Assembly (NCBI GenBank): GCA_036227345.1
Contig: CP109468.1
Span: 1,674,001-1,738,000, forward strand
Source of the DNA: Streptomyces sp. NBC_01463
Lineage (GTDB): Bacteria; Actinomycetota; Actinomycetes; Streptomycetales; Streptomycetaceae
Length of the DNA: 64,000 nucleotides
Direction: 5' to 3'
Shown in pieces: positions 8,542 through 17,100 of the stretch (position 1 is the first letter of the stretch; every line of letters starts with the position of its first letter). The translations under genes and the position numbers were made by a program. Below the pieces are notes generated by a model. It was not told where the DNA came from. It ran no database searches and saw only the letters and a program-made list of their open reading frames with translations.

Positions 8542-9534
8542 TCACCGCCCGGTTCTCGGTACCAGACCCTGCTGGTCAAGGTCGTCCCACAGGGCATCGG
8601 GGATCGCGGCACCGAACCGGGTGAGGTTCTGACGGATCTGGTCAGGACTGTCTGCACCTACGACCACGCCAGCCACAGCCGGGTCGAGCAGGGGGTATTG
8701 CACGGCGGCCGCGGGAAGCTCGACACCGTGCGCGACACAGACGGATTCGATGCTGCGCGCCCGGGCAAGGACGTCCTCGGAGGCAACCTGATAGTCGAAC
8801 GTTGCCCCCTTGGCGGGCGACCGGGCCAGGAGGCCGCTGTTGAAGACCGCCGCCGCCACCATCAGGGTGCCGTGACGACGGCACGCGGCAGCAAGTCCGG
8901 GCACCGCGCCCTGATCGAGAAGGGTGTAACGGTTCGCGACCATGACGATGTCCGCCAACCCGGTCTCCACCGCGGAGATCAGCGTGCCCGGGTCCATCGA
9001 GCCGGCGCCGACGAAGGTGACCACTCCCTCGTCACGCATCCGGCTCAGGGCCGTCATCCCCTCATGAACCGCTCGGGAATCGCCGGAATGCTCCGGGTCG
9101 TGCAGGTAGAGGATGTCCACTCGGTCCATCCCCAGACGTTCGAGCGAGTCCTCCAATCCCCTCCGAACGCCGTGCTGGCTGAAGTCCCAGGACCGACGGA
9201 GTTGTGCGGGGACGGCAAACCCTTCCGGGTCGGTCGATCTGCCGTCCCAGGCAGGGTCCTCCCGCAGGAGTCGGCCCACCTTGGTGGAGATCACGAACTC
9301 CGAGCGCGGTTTCGTCGCCAGAAAGCGGCCGAGCCTCCGCTCCGACAGGCCCAGCCCGTAGTGGGGCGCCGTGTCGAAGTGCCGAACACCGGCCTCCCAG
9401 GCAGCTTCGAGTACAGCCTCGACTTGTTCGTCGGAACGCGCGCGGAACATGTTGCCGAGCGGAGCGCATCCAAGGCCGAACTTCGGCACTGCTGTGCCGC
9501 TCGCGGTGGTCAGGATCCGGGGGTGGTGTGCCAT
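8542..9534 (-). CDS. Aldo/keto reductase, probable L-fucose-type sugar dehydrogenase
   Basis: 330-residue AKR with the complete catalytic tetrad: D54, Y59 (HFDTAPHYG), K85 (ISTKVG) and H145 (LYLHDPE). AKRs of this subgroup (L-fucose dehydrogenase, D-threo-aldose 1-dehydrogenase, pyridoxal dehydrogenase) oxidise C1 of aldoses with NAD(P) to the lactone. Placed beside a mutarotase and a lactonase, it is the likely first oxidation step of the pathway. Spacing is normal, with GGAGGG just before the ATG. It faces away from the FAH operon; the two share a 338-bp intergenic region. Confidence 0.85.
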   Translation of the reverse strand: MAHHPRILTTASGTAVPKFGLGCAPLGNMFRARSDEQVEAVLEAAWEAGVRHFDTAPHYGLGLSERRLGRFLATKPRSEFVISTKVGRLLREDPAWDGRSTDPEGFAVPAQLRRSWDFSQHGVRRGLEDSLERLGMDRVDILYLHDPEHSGDSRAVHEGMTALSRMRDEGVVTFVGAGSMDPGTLISAVETGLADIVMVANRYTLLDQGAVPGLAAACRRHGTLMVAAAVFNSGLLARSPAKGATFDYQVASEDVLARARSIESVCVAHGVELPAAAVQYPLLDPAVAGVVVGADSPDQIRQNLTRFGAAIPDALWDDLDQQGLVPRTGR

Positions 9535-9652
9535 GGGCCCTCCTGTGGACGGGGTCTCAACGTGAGCTGGGACATGACTGATCTGGGGGCATGGCTTCTC
9601 TGCATAAGAGTCGCGCCCTGCATCTCATCGATTGCCGGCAGACCGGAAAGCA

Positions 9653-9684
9653 GCCGCCGCAGGGGAACACCTTCCTGCGGCGGC
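9653..9684. terminator. GC-rich hairpin in the AKR/FAH intergenic region
   Basis: 11-bp perfect arms (GCCGCCGCAGG and its complement at 9674-9684) with a 10-nt loop. The position between divergent genes is odd for a terminator, so it may be a remnant or may insulate the two promoters. Confidence 0.4.
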
Positions 9685-9824
9685 TCTACCTGAAGCGCGC
9701 CTGCGCCGAAGCACGCCACCCGCTGAACCATGGCGGCTGCCCCTCACGAGTGTAACCACGAGAGGTCTGATGACTTCTTGCGATGATCCCATGAAAACGC
9801 TAAGTTCGCTGCGATTCGCCGCCG

Positions 9825-9837
9825 AGTTCTCCGATGT
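9825..9837 (+). promoter_or_regulatory. Shared 13-bp motif, copy C (upstream of FAH-SDR-lactonase operon)
   Basis: AGTTCTCCGATGT, identical to copy A, 36 bp before the GTG start at 9873. This is close enough to the start to overlap the promoter or leader. Confidence 0.5.
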
Positions 9838-9872
9838 GTGGTGGTGAACCTGGATCAAGGAAGAAGTGTGAA

Positions 9873-10754
9873 GTGAAACTGTTGCGCATCGGTCCCCCTG
9901 GGGCCGAACGGCCCGCTCTGCTGGCCCATGACGGGCGGCTGCTGGACCTGTCCGGCCTCGTCGAGGACATCGACGGCAACTTCTTCTCCAGCAACGGCCT
10001 GGAGCGGATACGGGCGGCGCTCGGCACCGGTGTCCTCCCCGCCCTGGAGGCTGGACAAGCCCGGGTCGGAGCACCCGTGGCTCGCCCGGGAAAGGTGGTC
10101 TGCGTCGGCTTGAACTACCGGGACCACGCGCGAGAGACCGGGGCCACGATCCCGGTGCGTCCTGTGGTGTTCTTGAAAGACTCCTCGACAGTGGTGGGGC
10201 CCTACGACCATGTGAGGGTGCCGCGAGGGTCAGTGAAAACGGACTGGGAAGTGGAGCTGGCCGTCGTCATCGGCACCCGCGCCCGCTACCTGGATTCGCC
10301 CGAGGACGCCGCAGCGGTCATCGCCGGTTTTGCTGTCAGCCACGATGTTTCCGAGCGGGAGTTCCAGCTGGAGTACTCCGCGCAGTGGGACCTCGGCAAG
10401 TCCTGTGAGACGTTCAACCCGCTCGGCCCGTGGCTCGTCACCGCGGACGAGGCAGGCGACCCCCAGAGCCTCGCGATGCATTTGTCGGTCAACGGTGTCC
10501 GGCGCCAGGACGGTCACACCAAGGACATGATCTTCGACGTGAACCATCTCGTCTGGTACCTGAGCCAGTACATGGTTCTCGAACCCGGCGACCTGATCAA
10601 TACCGGCACCCCTGCCGGCGTCGCACTGGGACTTCCGGACACGCCCTACCTCAAGGCAGGCGACGTGGTCGAGTTGGGCATCGACGGGCTGGGGGTGCAG
10701 CGTCAGGTATTCGTTGCCGCACCCCTCGGTGAGCGGAATGGGAAGAAGTCATGA
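9873..10754 (+). CDS. Fumarylacetoacetate hydrolase family protein, probable 2,4-diketo-3-deoxy-fuconate hydrolase
   Basis: 293 residues from the GTG at 9873, preceded by AAGGAAGAAG. The FAH fold is clear: CVGLNYRDHARE near 78-88, metal ligands E126 and E128 (DWEVELAVVIG) and D158 (SHDVSERE), and the C-terminal GDLINTGTPAGVALG loop. In the oxidative L-fucose route this enzyme splits 2,4-diketo-3-deoxy-L-fuconate to pyruvate and L-lactate. Other family members act on acylpyruvates or homoprotocatechuate products, so the substrate is inferred from the linked SDR and lactonase. Its TGA overlaps the ATG of the SDR gene. Confidence 0.88.
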   Translation: MKLLRIGPPGAERPALLAHDGRLLDLSGLVEDIDGNFFSSNGLERIRAALGTGVLPALEAGQARVGAPVARPGKVVCVGLNYRDHARETGATIPVRPVVFLKDSSTVVGPYDHVRVPRGSVKTDWEVELAVVIGTRARYLDSPEDAAAVIAGFAVSHDVSEREFQLEYSAQWDLGKSCETFNPLGPWLVTADEAGDPQSLAMHLSVNGVRRQDGHTKDMIFDVNHLVWYLSQYMVLEPGDLINTGTPAGVALGLPDTPYLKAGDVVELGIDGLGVQRQVFVAAPLGERNGKKS

Positions 10755-11530
10755 GCGACCTCACAGGACTGCGCGCGGTCATCACTGGAGGCGGCTCCGG
10801 CATCGGCCTCGCCACAGGGCTCCTGATGGCCTCGCGGGGCGCCCGCGTGGCAGTCCTCGACCTCGCGCCGACTGGCGTGCCCGCGCCGCTCATGGGTTTC
10901 CAGGCCGACGTCGCGGACGAAACATCGATCCATGACGCGGTGCTCAGTGCGGCCGGCGCGCTCGGCGGCATCGACATCCTGGTCAACAACGCGGGCGTCG
11001 GGGCGGCGGGGACCATTGCGGACCACTTGGACGAAGAGTGGCTGCGCGTGCTCAACGTGAACGTTCTCGGAGTCGTGCGCACGACCCGGGCGGCTCTGCC
11101 ATACCTGCGGGAGTCAGAGGCCGCCTCGATCGTCAATCTCTGCTCGATCGCCGCTACCGCCGGGCTCCCCCGACGCGCGTTGTACTCAGCGAGCAAGGGC
11201 GCCGTGCTGTCGCTGACTTTGGCGATGTCGGCCGACCACGTCGGCGAAGGAATTCGTGTCAACTGCGTGAACCCGGGAACCGTCGACACGCCGTGGGTCG
11301 GACGCCTCCTGGACGCCGCCGACGACCCGGAAAGCGAACGGGCTGCACTGGAGGCCCGGCAGCCCACCGGCAGATTGGTCACCGCGGACGAGGTGGCCGC
11401 TGCCATCGCCTATCTGGCCGGCCCGTCGGCCGGCTCGGTCACAGGCACCGCGCTGGCCGTGGACGGCGGCATGTCGGGTCTGCGGGTACGCCCGGCACCG
11501 TCGCGAAGCGAACGCCCCTTGCGACCATGA
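10751..11530 (+). CDS. SDR-family dehydrogenase, probable 2-keto-3-deoxy-fuconate 4-dehydrogenase
   Basis: 259-residue classical short-chain dehydrogenase. The NAD(P) loop is TGGGSGIG near residues 12-19, NNAG is present, and the catalytic S...YSASK motif is seen, ending with GTALAVDGGMSG. Coupled by ATGA overlaps to the FAH hydrolase before it and the lactonase after it, it is best placed as the NAD-dependent oxidation of 2-keto-3-deoxy-L-fuconate to the 2,4-diketo acid that FAH then cleaves. A role as the first sugar dehydrogenase is possible but less likely given the AKR. Confidence 0.87.
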   Translation: MSDLTGLRAVITGGGSGIGLATGLLMASRGARVAVLDLAPTGVPAPLMGFQADVADETSIHDAVLSAAGALGGIDILVNNAGVGAAGTIADHLDEEWLRVLNVNVLGVVRTTRAALPYLRESEAASIVNLCSIAATAGLPRRALYSASKGAVLSLTLAMSADHVGEGIRVNCVNPGTVDTPWVGRLLDAADDPESERAALEARQPTGRLVTADEVAAAIAYLAGPSAGSVTGTALAVDGGMSGLRVRPAPSRSERPLRP

Positions 11531-12387
11531 GCGCTGCGACGGGCTTCGTGGATGCTCACGTACACGTGTGGGACCTTGCCGTGCGCAGCCAGCCGTGGAT
11601 CGTAGGCCCCGGGCTCGCCCCGATCCGCCGCAACTTCTGTGTCGAGGATCTGAAGCCGGCCGCACAGGCTGCCGAAGTCACCTCGGCGATACTGGTGCAG
11701 ACCGCTGCCACTCGGAAGGAGACCTCCGAGTTCCTGGCCCTTGCAGGACAGCACACGCTCATTGGCGGAGTGGTCGGCTGGGTCGATCTGACCGCTCCCG
11801 ACGTAGCAGACCAGGTGGCCGAACTGCGCGAGGGACCCCATGGCCGGTACCTCAGATCGATCCGTCACCCCGTGCAGGGGGAGCCCGATCGACGATGGCT
11901 CTGTCGTACCGACGTACACCGCGGCCTGAAGGCCGTGGCCGCGGCAGGACTCGCATACGACCTGCTGGTCACCCCGGAACAACTGTCAGCCGCTGCGGAA
12001 ACGGCAAGGGCGATCCCCCACCTGCGACTCGTCCTGAATCACCTCGGCAAGCCGTCGCCTGCACCGGGTGCCGCGGCACTGTGGTCTCAGGGCCTGCGGG
12101 CCCTTGCGAGGAACGGGAACGTCAGCGCCAAGATGTCCGGCCTGCTGACCGAAATACCGCAGGGCTCAAGCTGGACCGACGAGGTGCGCCCATACGTCGA
12201 CATGGCGCTCAATGCCTTCGGGCCGGACCGGCTGATGGCAGGGTCTGACTGGCCTGTATGCCTCTTGGCCGCCGACTACGGAAAGACTCTGGAAACCGGC
12301 CGCGCCCTGATCGCGGATCTCTCCGCCGCGGAGCGGGCCAAGATCCTCGCCGGAACGGCCCGCAGCGTCTACCGCCTCACCCCGTAA
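11527..12387 (+). CDS. Amidohydrolase-2 family lactonase, probable L-fucono-1,5-lactonase
   Basis: 286-residue TIM-barrel hydrolase of the amidohydrolase-2 (COG3618) family, in which L-fuconolactonase and L-rhamnonolactonase fall. The first strand gives the metal motif H11-V-H13 (FVDAHVHVWD), followed by VLNHLGKP and the C-terminal MAGSDWPV carrying the catalytic Asp. It opens the lactone made by the dehydrogenase to give the acid for the dehydratase. ATG at 11527 overlaps the SDR stop. It is the last gene of the FAH-SDR-lactonase operon and is followed by a hairpin. Confidence 0.88.
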   Translation: MSAATGFVDAHVHVWDLAVRSQPWIVGPGLAPIRRNFCVEDLKPAAQAAEVTSAILVQTAATRKETSEFLALAGQHTLIGGVVGWVDLTAPDVADQVAELREGPHGRYLRSIRHPVQGEPDRRWLCRTDVHRGLKAVAAAGLAYDLLVTPEQLSAAAETARAIPHLRLVLNHLGKPSPAPGAAALWSQGLRALARNGNVSAKMSGLLTEIPQGSSWTDEVRPYVDMALNAFGPDRLMAGSDWPVCLLAADYGKTLETGRALIADLSAAERAKILAGTARSVYRLTP

Positions 12388-12391
12388 CGCC

Positions 12392-12425
12392 CCGGCGGCC
12401 CCGTCGTCATACGCAGGGCCGCCGG
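12392..12425. terminator. Hairpin between convergent lactonase and SDR genes
   Basis: 10-bp arms CCGGCGGCCC (12392-12401) and GGGCCGCCGG (12416-12425) with a 14-nt loop, 5 bp after the lactonase stop and in the convergent gap with the SDR gene. Probably a bidirectional terminator. Confidence 0.6.
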
Positions 12426-12492
12426 CCGTCCTCGCCATGTGCAGGGTGGAAGGCGTCTTCCCATCCGCCTGCGTGCCGCCGGGCTTCGCGCC

Positions 12493-13248
12493 TCAGGCGA
12501 ATCGGGCGGAGACTCCCCCGTCTACAGCCCAGTCCGCGCCGGTGACGAATCCAGCAGCGTCGGACAGGAGGAAAGCGACTACAGAGGCGACCTGGTCGGG
12601 GGTGCCGAGTCGGCCGAGGATGTGTTTGGCCAGCGCTTCCTGGCGGACCTGCGGCGCCTCCTGGTCAAAATACTCGGCCAGCAGGTCGGTCTCGATATAT
12701 CCGGGGCTGACCGCGTTGACCCGGACACCCTGCGGTCCCACCTCGAGGGCCATGCTGCGTGTCAGACCTACGAGTCCGGCTTTGGCCGAGGCGTAGGGGA
12801 ACATGCCGGGGCAGGTCATCGTGGCATGCATCGAGGCGATGTTCACGATCGCGCCCCGCCCCTGAGCGGTCATCCCCGGCAGGACGGCCCTGGCCATGAG
12901 CCACGCCCCCTTGAGGTCGACGCCGAACACCTCGTCCCACTGCTGGGTGGTCATGGCGACCACGTCAGCATACGAGTTGCGTCCCGCGTTGTTCACCAGG
13001 CCTGTTGCCGGTCCCAGCTCGTCGCGCAGGGCACTCACAGCGTCGCGGACCTGATCCTCGCAGGTGATGTCGCACGCTGCCCAGCCGGCGGACGGGCCGA
13101 TTCGGCGAGCGGTTTCCCGCGCGCCGTCACCGTCGATGTCCAGGAGGCCCACCCTCGCACCGGCGGCTGCCGCCATCGTGGCCACGGAGGCGCCGATGCC
13201 GCGGGCGGCGCCGGTGACCAGCACTACCTCATTGCTCAGGTCAAACAT
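12493..13248 (-). CDS. SDR-family oxidoreductase (second SDR of the island)
   Basis: 251 residues from the ATG at 13248 (GGAG six bases upstream), giving the standard N-terminus just before VLVTGAARGIG. NNAG and the YASAK catalytic motif are present, and the C-terminus is the usual WAVDGG segment. It is monocistronic and divergent from the GntR gene. It may be an alternative sugar or sugar-acid dehydrogenase. A near copy of its last 37 residues is found as an orphan fragment at 53180-53291. Confidence 0.87.
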   Translation of the reverse strand: MFDLSNEVVLVTGAARGIGASVATMAAAAGARVGLLDIDGDGARETARRIGPSAGWAACDITCEDQVRDAVSALRDELGPATGLVNNAGRNSYADVVAMTTQQWDEVFGVDLKGAWLMARAVLPGMTAQGRGAIVNIASMHATMTCPGMFPYASAKAGLVGLTRSMALEVGPQGVRVNAVSPGYIETDLLAEYFDQEAPQVRQEALAKHILGRLGTPDQVASVVAFLLSDAAGFVTGADWAVDGGVSARFA

Positions 13249-13368
13249 GTCGGTCTCCGTTCCGCGCGGGGCGCGGGAGTAGTCAAGGTGAGTAACGGAG
13301 CACAACCGGGCAGAGCCATCACTTGCGCGGGCCCCTGGGCCGGCGTGCTGATTTGGATACGAGGCGAA

Positions 13369-13381
13369 CTTAGCAGCTAAG
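13369..13381. promoter_or_regulatory. CTTAGC-A-GCTAAG palindrome before the GntR gene
   Basis: Perfect 13-bp odd palindrome, 65 bp upstream of the GntR start and 120 bp upstream of the divergent SDR. A degenerate version (CTAAGCTGCTATG) lies at 17903-17915 before the GH2 gene. A likely operator of the GntR protein, by position and symmetry. Confidence 0.55.
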
Positions 13382-13445
13382 CTGCCAGGTGTGTCGGCGG
13401 GTTGGAGGCGGGGACTCCCCTGCCCGGAGGTGAGGGAGTGAACGC

Positions 13446-14141
13446 ATGACGATCGGGCGGACGACGCTGAGTCAGCACGTGGCTCAGGAGATCATCGGCG
13501 ACATCAAGCTGCGCGGTCTGCGGGCGGGCGATGAGATCCCGGCCGAGGGCGAACTCGCTGAGCGGCACGGCGTCAACCGCCTCGCCGTGCGTGAGGCGAT
13601 CCGCACGCTGGTCGCACGTGGTGTCCTCGTCTCGAGCCAGGGCAAGCGTGCGCGTGTAGCGGTCCCCGCTCCCGCAGTGCTGGAGCAGATTCTCGATTTC
13701 CGCCTCAGTCAGAACTCGATGGAACTGGCGGACCTGCTCGACACCCGGCGTGTGATCGAGGCGGAGCTCGCGCGCCGGGCCGCAGTGCGTCGCGCCGCCG
13801 GCGAGGGCTCCATGACGGAGGTGGATCGCGCGCTGGCCACGATGGGCCACGCGGTCGGTGAGCCGGAGGCGTTCATCGCCGCGGACCTCGCCTTCCATCA
13901 GGCTGTCGCAGAACTGGCCGCATCGGGCCTGTTCTCCTTCGTTCTGACGGCAATGAACGGAATCCTGCTCGACTCCCGCAGAGCGAGCTACCACGGTCGT
14001 GAACGCCGGGGGGCGGGGCATGAAGCCACGGTCGTTGCGCACAGGCACATCGCCGACGCGATCGCCGGTGGCGACGGGAATCGCGCGGCCGAGGCCATGA
14101 CCGCCCACCTTGCGGAGACCGGTCACGACCTCGGACTGTGA
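13446..14141 (+). CDS. FadR-type GntR transcriptional regulator
   Basis: 231 residues. The N-terminal winged helix (about 5-75) has the GntR pattern LRAGDEIPAEGELAERHGVN followed by RLAVREAIRTLVARGVL. The C-terminal all-helical FCD ligand domain shows FIAADLAFHQAVAELA and the His residues that bind a metal in this subgroup (VVAHRHIADAI). Such proteins usually sense sugar acids or keto acids and repress their own cluster. It is divergent from the second SDR, with a palindromic site in its promoter. It likely controls the deoxysugar island and perhaps the GH2 gene. Confidence 0.88.
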   Translation: MTIGRTTLSQHVAQEIIGDIKLRGLRAGDEIPAEGELAERHGVNRLAVREAIRTLVARGVLVSSQGKRARVAVPAPAVLEQILDFRLSQNSMELADLLDTRRVIEAELARRAAVRRAAGEGSMTEVDRALATMGHAVGEPEAFIAADLAFHQAVAELAASGLFSFVLTAMNGILLDSRRASYHGRERRGAGHEATVVAHRHIADAIAGGDGNRAAEAMTAHLAETGHDLGL

Positions 14142-14157
14142 TGCCCTCCGACGGCTG

Positions 14158-17100
14158 TCAGGGCAGCAGTCGCACCCGTGCCGTGCCGCTCCAGTCGGCC
14201 GGCAGCGTGATCGCGGGGTCGATGTAGTTGCCCCAGGCGAGATCGGGATAGTTGATGCGGGCGCTGACGATCAGGCCCACGCCGGGAGCCCTGAGCGGGA
14301 AGGCGTCGCTCGTCAGCGCCTCGAACGCGTCCAGGGCCACATGGGCGTCCGTGGCAGCTGCGTTCTTGCGGCCGCTCACCTTGATACTGACAGTGTGCTG
14401 GCCCTCTGCCAGGCCGGTGCGTTCGAGCACCCGTTGCTGGAACTGCTTGCTCGACGCATAGAGGTCAACCTCGGTGGCGGGCCCACCGTCGATGGAGATC
14501 TCAGCGATGCCCTGGTTGGGGCCCTTGGGGCAGATGACGCGGATTCCCGTTCCCGAGAGCCTGACGGTCGCCGTGTCGCCCGCGGTTCTGCTGAAGGATT
14601 CGGTGCGCCCGAGATCGCCGCTCGTCCACGTCTTGCTCGAGTCCGCATGTGTCCACGAGCCCTTGTAGACAACCGCGTCCGAAGCGTCGTCGATCACCGG
14701 GTCCACCACTTGGAAGGCGTCGACGAGCGCAAAGGCCCCCTTCGACGAGGCATTCTTGGTGCCGGTGCACTCCACCTTGACCGTGTGCCGTCCGTACGCC
14801 AGTGATGCGCTACGGAAGACGAGCTGGGCCGGAGCCTTCCCCGGTCCGTAGAGGTCGACCGTTTCCGCAGGCTTGCCGTCCACCGAGATCTTCACGATGC
14901 CGAGGTTGTCCGCCCGGGCGGAGTACAGGCCGACCCCCGTGCCAGTGAAGGTCAGTTCTGCTGCCGCCCCCGCTGCGTTGGTGAAGGATTCCGTGCCGAA
15001 CAGGTCTCCGGCGGTGTAGCCCGAGCTCGCGTCCGCATGGGTCCAGGAACCCGTGTAGACGATGTCCGGGGAGGCGTCGTCGATGAGCGCCGGCTCCAGC
15101 GGTGCCAGCCGGACCGAGTCGGAACCGTCCGACTCGACCTGCACACCCGGTCCCGCCGCGCCCGCGGTGGCCTTGGCCACCCTGACGTTCGCCTTGGCGC
15201 TGCGGAAGTCGTTGGTCCAGTGTGCGGCGCTGTCCTTGCCCAACAGGAAGTAGCTGTGGGTGTCCTGGGACCACGACCAGTCCGGCTTCGTACGGTATCC
15301 GTCTGCGCCGGTGGCCCGGCTGCGGGTCGCGGTACCGGAGGCCCTGCCGATGTGGTCGTCGGGGTACGCCGTCCACTGGGCGTCCCGCTGCCAGCTCAAG
15401 GTGTCCGTGCCGTCGGCGAGGACGTACCGTATGCCCACGTCACTGACCTGGCCAGAGGGCGGGTTGGTGATCGTGTACGTCGTGGTCAGCAGACCGCGAG
15501 GGCTCACCGCCACCTTGATCGTGGTGTCGATGGTGCCGAAGCGTCCCTTCAGGCTGACGGTCACCTTGCCGTCGGTCGTGGTCACGCTCGCCGATGTCCC
15601 CGCCCACTGTCCGGGAACGGCACGGGAGATCACCAGGTCCGGGCCACTCGTCAGGATCACGGTGCCGTTGGCTGTCGCTTCGACGAGCCGTGCGGTGCGC
15701 TTGTCGAACACCACCGTGAACGGCGCGTCGACGCCCGTGACGGTGATCGTGTCCGGGCTCTCGTCGACGGTGGGCGCCTTGCCGCTGTCGGAGGGGGAGG
15801 CCGGCGTCGCACGGGTGTTGAGCCAGAGCCGGTATTCGTCGATCAGCGCCGTGCCACGCCGGAAGGTGAGTCTCAGGGTGTCGCCCGCCGACCAGGCGCC
15901 GGCCGGGACGGTCAGGGTGCCGCTCTGCCGGGGTGCGATATCGACGCCGTCGATGGTGCCCGACCTGCTGCCGATCTGCCAGCCGACCGCGAGTTCCCCG
16001 AGGTTGCTGTGGTCGTACCAGTTCTTGACCGGCACCGGTATCGCTCCTCCCGGGGTCAGGCCGGTGAGCACCCCGTCCGCGATCTGTACCGGAGAGAAGG
16101 CCTTCTGCGTGAGCCAGAACTCGGGCTTGCGGCGGCGCCACAGGTCGATGATGCCCCACTCGCCGTACCCCACAGGCCCGTTGGCCAGGTGGAACACCTC
16201 GTCGATGGCCGCCCAGATGGCGCCGCCCACGACTCCGTCCGTGGTACGGAACTTCTCCGCCAGCTTCGCGATGCTGTGGCCCCAGAAGTCGCGCACCCCG
16301 GGGTCTTCCTTCAGGGTCCCCACGTTGTAGCACGGCACATGGGCGAACTCGCCGTACTGGATGGGCTGTTTGGCATTGCCGTTGGCGTTCTGGAGGTTGG
16401 GGTAGTGACCGCTGTAGATGTCGGTCTGAGTGCCGCCGTTGCTCTGGCCCATGTCCTCGAAGACCGTGGGACGAGAGGTGTCCGTCTCGTGGGCGTAGGT
16501 GTTCTCCGAGGCGAAGTTGCGGCCCATGCCGCTCTCGTTGCCGACGGACCACTCGATCACGCAGGGGTGGCTGCGGTCGCGTTCGATCATCTCGGCGAAC
16601 TGTGTCATGTACTGCTCGGTGTAGGCGGGGTCGTCGACGGTGCTCTGCTGGAAGCAGACGGGCGACTCGACCTCGACGTACAGGCCGAGACGGTCGGCCC
16701 AGTCCAGTAGCGCCGGTGTCGGCGGGTAGTGCGAGGTGCGGATGTAGTTGCAGTTCGCCTCCTTGTAGAGGCGGGCGGCCTGCTCCTCCATGGCCGGGTT
16801 GGTCGAACGGCCCTGCTTCTCCGTGATGCTGTGATGGCAGACGCCCAGCAGGTGTACGGGGCTGCCGTTGACCACCAGTTTGTTGCCCTCGACCTTGACC
16901 TGACGGAATCCGACCTTCCGGGTCACCGTCTGGGTCACGCCTCCGGCGGTGAATTCGGCGGTCAGGGTGTAGAGGTGGGGGTGTTCCGCGTCCCACTTGA
17001 GGGGGGCCTTGACCGGGATCACGGCCTGTTGCTGCGGATTCGTGCCGGTCAGGTCGATCTTCGACGGAGTGATCGCGACTGGCCGGCCCTCGGGGTCGGT

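Larger units (their letters stand above)
9535..9872. other. Divergent intergenic region between AKR and FAH operons
   Basis: 338 bp without a credible gene. It holds a GC-rich hairpin (9653-9684) and the third copy of the 13-bp motif. The two divergent promoters must lie here, but no convincing -35/-10 pair was identified. Confidence 0.6.
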
